Assembly (NCBI RefSeq): GCF_024220585.1
Contig: NZ_JAMXKF010000001.1
Span: forward strand, 1,250,033 to 1,314,032
Direction of reading: 5' to 3'
DNA length: 64,000 nt
Source of the DNA: Dyadobacter diqingensis
Lineage (GTDB): Bacteria; Bacteroidota; Bacteroidia; Cytophagales; Spirosomataceae
Part shown: piece by piece, positions 57,165-64,000 of the stretch
Layout: every line of letters begins with the position of its first letter
Position numbering within the stretch: position 1 is the first letter of the stretch
The notes under the pieces: model-generated
The model's database searches: none
The model's input: only the letters and a program-made list of their open reading frames with translations
What the model was told of the DNA's origin: nothing
Made by a program: the position numbers and the translations under genes

Positions 57165-60089
57165 ATGAAAGCATTGCTTTATGTAAAGAAATTTACCCTG
57201 TTCATGCTGCTTGCACTTCCCGCACTGACTTTTGCCCAAGGAAATAATTTCATTGAAATTTCAGGAAAAATCATTGACAAGGCAGATAAAACTACACTTC
57301 CCGGTGTAAGTGTACTCATTAAAGGTACCGTTGCCGGAACCACCACAGACAATGACGGAAGCTTTAAGCTACGTTCAAAAGCTAAATATCCTTTTACACT
57401 GGTTATTTCCAGCGTTGGGTTCCAGACTCAGGAATTTGAAGTTTCCAGCCCCGGTTCCAATATCAACATTGAGCTTGTAACACAAACACAGCTGGCACAG
57501 GAAATCGTTGTAACGGCTTCACGTGTGGAGGAAAGCATTCTGAAATCACCGGTTGCCATTGCGAAACTGGATATCCGTGCCATCCGCGAGTCTCCTTCCC
57601 CATCGTTTTATGATGCGCTTGAAAACGTGAAAGGCGTTCAGATGACAACTTCGAGTTTAACCTTTAAAATACCTAATACCCGCGGTTTCAATATCCCGAG
57701 CAACTACCGTTTCATGCAGCTCGTTGATGGTATCGATATGCAGGCTGCCACGCTTGGTGTGCCGCTTGGAAATGCGATCGGGCCGACGGAACTTGATATC
57801 GCCAGTGTGGAAATTACACCGGGTGCGGCATCGGCCCTTTATGGTTTGAATGCGATCAACGGGATGTCTAACTTATTGACAAAAAGCCCTTTCTTTTATC
57901 AGGGACTTAGTGTTTATCAGAAAACCGGTGTTAACCACGTAGGTGGAACCGGTCGCGACGCGAGCGTTTTAACTGAAACGGCCATACGTTACGCAAAAGC
58001 TTTCAACAACAAATTCGCCTTTAAAGTCAATTTCAGTTACATGAAAGGAACCGACTGGCTTGCCGATACCCGTTTAGACCAGAACCCGAACAATCTGAAA
58101 AGTGCCAACCCAAGTTTTTCATCGCTGAATGGCGCGAATAATGCCGCTTTTGACGGATGGAACAAATATGGTGACGACGTTCTTGCCGGTAGCAACACGG
58201 TTTCGGTAAGCGGCCTGAACATTAACGGAAAAGCAAACCAGACTTTGAACGTGGCCCGCACAGGATATTGGGAAAAAGATCTGGTGAGCCCGAACGTGGA
58301 TAACCTTAAATTTGACGCTGCACTGCATTACCGCATCAGCGACAAGGCTGAGTTGTCATATAGCTACCGTATCGGTAAAATGGACGGTGTTTTCCAGCGC
58401 GGAAATAAAATCCAGCTTGACAATGTGATCGTGCAAAACCATAAACTGGAACTAAAAGGAGCCAACTTCCTGGTACGCGCCTATACATCCTCAGAAGATT
58501 CGGGTGACTCGTTTAACGTAAAACCGCTTGCTGATAACATGGACCTTTCCACAGGCGGAAGCGGAACCGTGTGGGGAGCGGCCTATAAAGCGGCATTGAA
58601 CAAATATGCAACAGACAACGGAGGTGCATTGAACGATGGCAATCTTGCCGCAGCAACAGCCTACGCCCGCCAGGTTGCCGATGCAAACCGTGCCGTGCCG
58701 GGAACCAAGGCATTTGACGATCAGAAAGCGTTGATTCGCAGCATTAACAACTGGGACATCAAGTCTTCGACCATTCCGGATGCGCCTGTGTCAGGCGGTG
58801 CCGCTTTGATCCAGAAGAGCCATTTGTACCATGTGGAAGGCCAGTGGGACCTTTCAAAATATACCAAGGCTTTTGACCTGTTAATTGGCGGAGATGCCCG
58901 TTTGTATGAAATCGTTCCGGACGGAAACAGCTTTGTTGATTTCTCCCGCCCTATCGCTGACCGCGGTAAGGTTTTGGAAAACGGTACCTATGGCAAGAAT
59001 ATCGACTACAAAAAAATCGGTGGTTTTGCGCAGGTGACCAAAACCCTTTTTGCTGAAAAACTTAAATTGTTCGGTTCGCTGCGTTTTGATTACAATCCTG
59101 AATTTAAACCAATCCTGACACCTCGTCTGGCCGCTGTTTATTCACCAGATAAAAGCAACAATTTCCGCTTTACCTACCAGCAGGGATATCGTTTCCCAGG
59201 TTTGTTTGAAGCATTGTCTTATGTAAATAACGGGCGAGTGAAACGCGTGGGAAGCCTTCCTTATATCAACGAAGGACTGGGATATCTTGACAACAGTTAC
59301 ACACGTGCTTCGGGTGTGATCTTTAACGCAGCCGTGAATGCCGCTGTTGCTGCCGGTGCAAACCGTAACGACGCAGCTTTGGCAAACCGTAATTTACTGG
59401 TAAAAGCACAACTTGATAAGGGGCGTCCGGAAGGAATTCACTCCTTTGAATTCGGATACAAAAGTGTATTCCTGGACAATACGCTGGTTTTTGACTTTGA
59501 TGCTTATACCAACACGTACGATGGTTTCCTTGGTCAGGTACAGGTGGATGTTCCAAAAGGCCAGACCGTGGGTACCGACGCAGCCGTTTTGGCAATGCTT
59601 GATGCCAACAGAGACTCGGGTCAGGATCGTTACCGGGTTTATACCAACGCAAAAAACAAATACAGAAACTATGGTTCTGCTTTGGGACTTACCTATAACT
59701 TTTACAAAAACTACACAGTTTCAGGAAATACCAGTTTTAACAAAATCAAGAGTAATGCAACGACAGATATTTTTGTAACCGGGTTTAACACACCCGAGTG
59801 GACTGCCAACATCCAGTTTGGAAACCGCCAGATTGCTAAAAATTTAGGGTTCAGCGTGGTTTACAGATGGCAGCAAAAATTCCTTTGGGAAAGTCCTTTG
59901 GTTAATGGAAATGTTCCTGCAATACACACTTTCGATGCACAGGTTACTTACAAGGTACCTTCCATCAAGGGAACTGTGAAAGTGGGTGGCAGCAACATTT
60001 TCAACAACAACTACATTCAGTACGCAGGCGGTCCGACACTTGGAGGCCTCTACTATGTAGCCATTACATTTGATAACTTGTTGAATTAA
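57165..60089 (+). CDS. TonB-dependent outer-membrane receptor (carboxypeptidase-regulatory N-terminus)
   Basis: The protein has 974 residues: signal peptide (about 1-24), a CarboxypepD_reg-like domain (about 30-110, I-S-G-K-I-I-D-K-A-D to I-E-L-V), a plug (about 115-230, I-V-V-T-A-S-R-V-E-E-S and N-T-R-G-F-N), and a beta-barrel ending in A-I-T-F-D-N-L-L-N. It has no obvious SusD partner gene next to it, so a sugar-uptake SusCD pair is not supported. Substrate unknown. The mature barrel contains a low-complexity A-A/N-A rich stretch near residues 720-755. It is separated by 250 bases from another, only distantly similar TonB-dependent receptor. Confidence 0.88.
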   Translation: MKALLYVKKFTLFMLLALPALTFAQGNNFIEISGKIIDKADKTTLPGVSVLIKGTVAGTTTDNDGSFKLRSKAKYPFTLVISSVGFQTQEFEVSSPGSNINIELVTQTQLAQEIVVTASRVEESILKSPVAIAKLDIRAIRESPSPSFYDALENVKGVQMTTSSLTFKIPNTRGFNIPSNYRFMQLVDGIDMQAATLGVPLGNAIGPTELDIASVEITPGAASALYGLNAINGMSNLLTKSPFFYQGLSVYQKTGVNHVGGTGRDASVLTETAIRYAKAFNNKFAFKVNFSYMKGTDWLADTRLDQNPNNLKSANPSFSSLNGANNAAFDGWNKYGDDVLAGSNTVSVSGLNINGKANQTLNVARTGYWEKDLVSPNVDNLKFDAALHYRISDKAELSYSYRIGKMDGVFQRGNKIQLDNVIVQNHKLELKGANFLVRAYTSSEDSGDSFNVKPLADNMDLSTGGSGTVWGAAYKAALNKYATDNGGALNDGNLAAATAYARQVADANRAVPGTKAFDDQKALIRSINNWDIKSSTIPDAPVSGGAALIQKSHLYHVEGQWDLSKYTKAFDLLIGGDARLYEIVPDGNSFVDFSRPIADRGKVLENGTYGKNIDYKKIGGFAQVTKTLFAEKLKLFGSLRFDYNPEFKPILTPRLAAVYSPDKSNNFRFTYQQGYRFPGLFEALSYVNNGRVKRVGSLPYINEGLGYLDNSYTRASGVIFNAAVNAAVAAGANRNDAALANRNLLVKAQLDKGRPEGIHSFEFGYKSVFLDNTLVFDFDAYTNTYDGFLGQVQVDVPKGQTVGTDAAVLAMLDANRDSGQDRYRVYTNAKNKYRNYGSALGLTYNFYKNYTVSGNTSFNKIKSNATTDIFVTGFNTPEWTANIQFGNRQIAKNLGFSVVYRWQQKFLWESPLVNGNVPAIHTFDAQVTYKVPSIKGTVKVGGSNIFNNNYIQYAGGPTLGGLYYVAITFDNLLN

Positions 60090-60120
60090 AGTTTAACACT
60101 AAATTTTAAATAATATGAAA

Positions 60121-60157
60121 GAAAGCGCAGGAGTTTAAATTTAACTCCTGCGCTTTC
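60121..60157 (+). terminator. Hairpin terminator of the first C-terminal receptor gene
   Basis: A perfect 15-base stem, GAAAGCGCAGGAGTT (60121-60135) with 60143-60157, lies 31 bases past the stop. A T-rich tail begins about 9 bases further on, so termination efficiency is uncertain. Confidence 0.7.
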
Positions 60158-60339
60158 TGCATTTATGTTTTTTTTACCTGATACAGCCCTCGCTTTTCAA
60201 TTTCTTTCGCCGTTCAACCACAATCTATTTAATCCAATTTTATAAAATTTAAATCTAATTTATTTTGTTACAGCGTTTGACGCCGCAGTACTGCTTTGTG
60301 ATTACAATTCAGGTTATTATTCATCAAACAAATCCGACT

Positions 60340-63132
60340 ATGAAAAGTTTATTACCCATGAGAAAACTGAAAGCCGCAACTTTTCTGTTTTTTATTCTGA
60401 CAAATGTAAGCTTTGCCCAATCCTTCGTGCAGGGCGTTGTAAAAGATGGACAAGAAGTACTGCCGGGCGCTTCGGTTTATATTCAGGGACAAAGTTCCGG
60501 CGTGATCACCGATGCCCAGGGGACCTACAAACTCCCTCTGTCTCCCGGAACCTACAATGTGATTGCCAGCTTTGCAGGCTTCAATCCAAAAACACAGTCC
60601 ATAACCCTGACGAGCGGACAAACACTCGAACTCAACTTTAATCTGGAAACGATATCTCTGGAAGAATTTGTTGTGCTGGGCTCTCGTGGTGAGCCGCGTT
60701 CTCAATTGGATACCCCTGTGCCCGTTGATGTTATCGACGTCCAGCGAATTGTCAAGGATGTCGGGCAGGTTTCTTTGAACCAGATATTGAATTATGTCGC
60801 TCCGTCATTTAACTCCAACACACAGGTATTAGGAGACGGAACAGACCACATTGATCCGGCTTCGCTCCGCGGCCTGGGTCCTGATCAGGTTTTGGTTTTA
60901 ATCAATGGAAAACGCCGACACAATACATCGCTTGTAAATATCAACGGAACTTTTGGAAAAGGCTCTGTCGGAACGGATTTGAATGCGATTCCCACTTCCG
61001 CGATTAAGAAAATCGAAATTCTCCGTGATGGCGCAGCTGCGCAGTACGGCTCTGATGCCATTGCGGGTGTGATCAATATCATTCTGGAAGACAACGTTAG
61101 CCAGGTCCGTGCCAACATCACGACGGGTGGTTATGTTTCCAAAAATTCGGAGGGCACCATTGACGGAGAAAACGTGCAGGCGAATGTGAATTTTGGTTTG
61201 CCCCTGGGTACCAAAGGCGGCTTCGTCAATTTTGCGGGCTCTTTTGATTTCAGAAACCCTACAAACCGGATGAAAGAATTCACCGGCGTTATTTTCAGCG
61301 ATTACAATAACCCGACTTTATACCCGAATCCAACCGGTGTTGATATCACAACTGCGGAATTGCAGCGGCGTGGGTTGCAGCGTTCAGATTTCAATTCAAG
61401 AATCGGGCAGGCGTCCAACCGCGGCGGGGCATTTTCATTCAATAGTGTTATTCCTCTGAATGACGGCGCAGAGTTTTATGCTTTTGGTGGCCTCAATTAC
61501 AGAAGTGGCGAATCCGCTGCTTTTCGCAGGCAGCCCGCTCAGATCACACAGAATATCCAGGAAATTTATCCGCTCGGCTTTCTACCTTTGATCGGAACGG
61601 ATAACTATGACCAGTCTTTCGCTACGGGTATCCGTGGAAAAGTCGGGAAATGGAATGCCGATTTCAGTAATACATTCGGACGAAACCAGATCGATTTCAC
61701 CACTTCAAATGCTCTTAATGCCTCCTTACTGAAAGCATCGCCAACCACCTTCACCGACGGAGGTTACCGTTTTGCACAGAACACAACAAATCTTGATTTT
61801 AACCGCCGGTTTGACGATGTTTTATACGGCCTGAATGTCGCTTTCGGTGCGGAACATCGTTTTGAGAATTATAAGATCATTGAAGGTGAAGAAAATTCAT
61901 ATGCCGATTATGGCCGGGCTATTAAGGTCGGGACGGATGGTACGGGGAAGGATATCCTAATTCCGGATATCACAGGAAATATCCAGACACGGAGAGCTCA
62001 GAATGGCAGTCCTTACGGCGGAGGCGCACAGGCCTTCCCGGGTTTCCGTCCTGAAAATGCCGTCAATGCAACACGCACCGCCGTGGCAGCTTATGCCGAT
62101 CTTGAATTTAATTTTACACCATCCTGGCTTGTCGACGGAGCATTACGGTTTGAAAATTATTCAGATTTTGGATCGACTTTAAACTGGAAAATATCTTCCC
62201 GTTACAAGATCGGTGAGAACTGGGCCATCCGCGGCGCTGCGAGCACGGGTTTCCGGGCACCTTCTTTGCATCAGCGTTATTTCAGCGCGACATCCAGTTT
62301 ATTTATTGACGGCCAGATTATTCAATCGGGAACCTTTACCAACGACAGCCGTCCTGCCCAATTACTGGGTATCCCGGCTTTGAAGCAGGAAACATCTCAA
62401 AATTACAGTCTGGGTTTCACAGGCAGTTTTGGCAAGTTCAAACTTACTGTCGACGGCTATTACATCCGAATTGATAACCGTGTCATTTACACCGGCAATT
62501 TTACAGGCAGCAACAAGCCGGGCGCCAGCGATCAGGATAAGGAAATTTATGAACTGCTTGACCAGGCAAACGCCCAAACGGCCCGGTTCTTCGCCAATGC
62601 CATCGATACCGAAACCAAAGGAATTGACGCTGTGCTTACATACACCGAGAGTTTGGGTAAAGGACGTTTGCGCGCCGATTTATCCGGAACGTTTGTTAAA
62701 ACCAATGTTGCAGGAGCTATAAAAGCTTCCCCATTACTGGTTGGAAAAGAAAGTATTTATTTTGATAAAGCCAGCCGAACCTACTTCGAATCGGCAGTTC
62801 CGCGTATCAAAAGCAACTTAACACTAAGTTATAATCTGAACAAGTTTGGCGTGTTTCTGCGTAATGTGTATTTCGGGCCGGTGGATGCAGCCACCAACGT
62901 AGATGCTGATGCCCAGACTTTCGGCGGAAAAGTAATCACCGATCTTGCGCTTAGTTATGATCTTGTTAAAAGTATCCGCCTGACGCTTGGAGCAAATAAT
63001 TTACTCGATATTTACCCGGATAAGACCATCGGAGGCAATACCGGTGCAGGTTATTTTGTGTATTCGAGAACCGGCCAGCAGTTTGGTTTTAACGGACGTT
63101 TTCTGTTCGCACGGTTATCTCTGACGCTTTAA
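60340..63132 (+). CDS. TonB-dependent receptor, siderophore/vitamin-type
   Basis: The protein has 930 residues from the ATG at 60340; the first 25 residues of the longer frame do not look like a signal peptide. From residue 1 the signal is K-L-K-A-A-T-F-L-F-F-I-L-T-N-V-S-F-A-Q. A CarboxypepD_reg-like domain, then a plug with L-R-G-L-G-P-D-Q-V-L-V-L-I-N-G-K-R-R and R-D-G-A-A-A-Q-Y-G-S-D-A-I-A-G-V-I-N-I (a well-conserved plug pair) follow. The barrel ends F-L-F-A-R-L-S-L-T-L. This plug type is common in siderophore, haem and vitamin receptors, but the substrate is unknown. No SusD gene follows. A terminator lies just downstream. Confidence 0.88.
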   Translation: MKSLLPMRKLKAATFLFFILTNVSFAQSFVQGVVKDGQEVLPGASVYIQGQSSGVITDAQGTYKLPLSPGTYNVIASFAGFNPKTQSITLTSGQTLELNFNLETISLEEFVVLGSRGEPRSQLDTPVPVDVIDVQRIVKDVGQVSLNQILNYVAPSFNSNTQVLGDGTDHIDPASLRGLGPDQVLVLINGKRRHNTSLVNINGTFGKGSVGTDLNAIPTSAIKKIEILRDGAAAQYGSDAIAGVINIILEDNVSQVRANITTGGYVSKNSEGTIDGENVQANVNFGLPLGTKGGFVNFAGSFDFRNPTNRMKEFTGVIFSDYNNPTLYPNPTGVDITTAELQRRGLQRSDFNSRIGQASNRGGAFSFNSVIPLNDGAEFYAFGGLNYRSGESAAFRRQPAQITQNIQEIYPLGFLPLIGTDNYDQSFATGIRGKVGKWNADFSNTFGRNQIDFTTSNALNASLLKASPTTFTDGGYRFAQNTTNLDFNRRFDDVLYGLNVAFGAEHRFENYKIIEGEENSYADYGRAIKVGTDGTGKDILIPDITGNIQTRRAQNGSPYGGGAQAFPGFRPENAVNATRTAVAAYADLEFNFTPSWLVDGALRFENYSDFGSTLNWKISSRYKIGENWAIRGAASTGFRAPSLHQRYFSATSSLFIDGQIIQSGTFTNDSRPAQLLGIPALKQETSQNYSLGFTGSFGKFKLTVDGYYIRIDNRVIYTGNFTGSNKPGASDQDKEIYELLDQANAQTARFFANAIDTETKGIDAVLTYTESLGKGRLRADLSGTFVKTNVAGAIKASPLLVGKESIYFDKASRTYFESAVPRIKSNLTLSYNLNKFGVFLRNVYFGPVDAATNVDADAQTFGGKVITDLALSYDLVKSIRLTLGANNLLDIYPDKTIGGNTGAGYFVYSRTGQQFGFNGRFLFARLSLTL

Positions 63133-63154
63133 ACTGATAAGTTTTGACAAAAAT

Positions 63155-63202
63155 GCGGCTGGCGTTCGGGGTTAAAATTCCCGCACGCCAGCCGCGTTTT
63201 TT
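63155..63202. terminator. Terminator between the receptor and MarR-GNAT genes
   Basis: GCGGCTGGCGT (63155-63165) pairs with 63185-63195, with additional pairs in the loop, followed by GT6. The T run overlaps the 3' end of the MarR-GNAT gene by two bases. Confidence 0.8.
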
Positions 63203-64000
63203 AAATATATTGTTCCATTTTGATGTGCTCAATATTTTCTTCGGTGAAAACATCTCCAAACTGAACAAAGCCGTTTTTCTCATAAAATTTCGCCGCCCTA
63301 AGTTGCGCATGCAGATAAGTCCGCGCACCCTTCGGCAAATCAGCCAGGATTGTTTGCACGAGTGCCGCGCCTACCCCACTGCCCCGGTATGCATTCAGTA
63401 CCGCAAAACGTTCCAGTTTATAACCATCCTTCGTCTTACGCCAGCGTGCTGTTCCCGCCGGCAAATCATTCACCTTTGCCAGAAAATGAGTCGCCTCCTC
63501 ATTTCCCTCTTCCTCAGCTTCCGCGTTTACATTTTGCCCAACCACAAAAACCTGACGGCGGATTGCGAAAGCCGTTTTCAGATCTTCCGCACTGCTTATC
63601 TTCCTGACTTCCACATGATCCGTTGTTTTGGTTGCAGAAGCTGTTTTATTATTTTCCATAATTGTTAATGCCCTTTCCAAAAAGCTCTTTTTCTTGAATG
63701 CTGCCTCCACCTCGTTAATTGCGAGCATAATGTTATTCGTCGTATCGGTTAGCTCCGTAGCAGCCGCTGTCATAATCTTCCATACAGGCCTCATTCGCGT
63801 GATCAATTCCTCTGCTTTTGGCGTCAGCTGGATCAACCTTTTACGGTCATCTTTTTTGTCTTTTACCGAAATAATCAGTTTTTCCTTTTCCAGTTCCTTC
63901 AATAAACTGATGGTTGAAGGATGCGCATAACCGATCTCCGCCGCAAGTTCTCCTATACTTAAACACTTTTTTTGCTCCAAAGTATAAATCACCGGAAACC
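63201..64000 (-). CDS. MarR-family regulator fused to a GNAT acetyltransferase, N-terminus outside window
   Basis: About 266 residues are visible and the frame stays open to the right edge. The first visible residues sit in the winged-helix, L-S-I-G-E-L-A-A-E-I-G-Y-A-H-P-S-T-I-S-L-L-K-E-L, followed by wing R-K-R-L-I-Q-L-T-P-K-A, so the helix-1 part of the MarR domain lies beyond the window. The C-terminal GNAT domain (about 130-263) has L-E-R-F-A-V-L-N-A-Y-R-G-S-G-V-G-A-A-L-V with the acetyl-CoA pyrophosphate loop R-G-S-G-V-G, and Y-E-K-N-G-F near the end. Fusions of this kind are known in Bacteroidota. Target unknown. The apparent start at 63992 would be a GTG but lies inside the domain. Confidence 0.85.
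   Translation of the reverse strand, partial: FPVIYTLEQKKCLSIGELAAEIGYAHPSTISLLKELEKEKLIISVKDKKDDRKRLIQLTPKAEELITRMRPVWKIMTAAATELTDTTNNIMLAINEVEAAFKKKSFLERALTIMENNKTASATKTTDHVEVRKISSAEDLKTAFAIRRQVFVVGQNVNAEAEEEGNEEATHFLAKVNDLPAGTARWRKTKDGYKLERFAVLNAYRGSGVGAALVQTILADLPKGARTYLHAQLRAAKFYEKNGFVQFGDVFTEENIEHIKMEQYI

Noticed and set aside
57165..63132. SusC/SusD-type polysaccharide utilisation locus
   Set aside because: Two TonB-dependent receptors are present but no SusD-like lipoprotein or glycoside hydrolase lies with either.

Overview
The window looks like the chromosome of a Bacteroidota bacterium of the order Cytophagales, most like Dyadobacter or a close relative. The evidence is GldD, a PorZ-like type IX secretion (T9SS) component, several exported proteins with T9SS C-terminal sorting domains, TonB-dependent receptors with carboxypeptidase-regulatory-like N-termini, DUF5618, the Bacteroidota promoter pattern (TTG about 20 bases before TAnnTTTG) and the scarcity of Shine-Dalgarno sequences. 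The genus is inferred by resemblance and was not tested by alignment. No rRNA, tRNA, CRISPR array, prophage or complete insertion sequence was recognised.

Layout. 1-1691: the 3' part of an NHL propeller gene, convergent with a membrane protein gene. 1755-5906: a probable metal (zinc?) uptake locus with a TonB-dependent receptor, a lipoprotein, a Fur/Zur-family repressor and a MerC-like membrane protein; two of its promoters share the same palindrome over the -33 element. 5907-10629: a class A beta-lactamase-like hydrolase, then a sugar-acid dehydratase and a short-chain dehydrogenase separated by a RAYT transposase gene flanked by REP-like hairpins. 10638-16208: an ImmA/IrrE-like protein without HExxH, gldD, glmS, a GT5-only glycogen synthase-like protein and panC. 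16212-24659: core metabolism and envelope genes (oxidoreductase, panD, flippase-like protein, rfaE2-like nucleotidyltransferase, YugP-like peptidase, DUF5618, VCBS protein, gcvT, comB). 24705-29122: an Ig-repeat exported protein, porZ and udk.

29160-45950 appears more AT-rich and accessory. It holds two paralogous membrane proteins, two tandem gingipain-like C25 peptidases and, on the opposite strand, a three-gene unit: a 52-residue peptide with a lasso-type leader, an asparagine-synthetase/lasso-cyclase homologue without the glutaminase cysteine, and a lipoprotein. This is the most interesting locus, because the usual lasso partners (PqqD-like RRE protein and transglutaminase-like leader peptidase) are absent from the window. 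Upstream of it on the same strand lie a T9SS subtilisin and a YadA-head-repeat protein.

45951-64000: an acyl carrier protein, a NarL-type two-component pair, three exported or hypothetical proteins including a T9SS SGNH esterase, mqo, a TPR histidine kinase without an adjacent regulator, two large TonB-dependent receptors and a MarR-GNAT fusion running off the right edge.

T9SS is the common thread. PorZ belongs to the cell-surface attachment complex, and at least four predicted cargo proteins in the window (two C25 peptidases, one S8 peptidase, one esterase) carry the C-terminal domain it handles. GldD links the same machinery to gliding.
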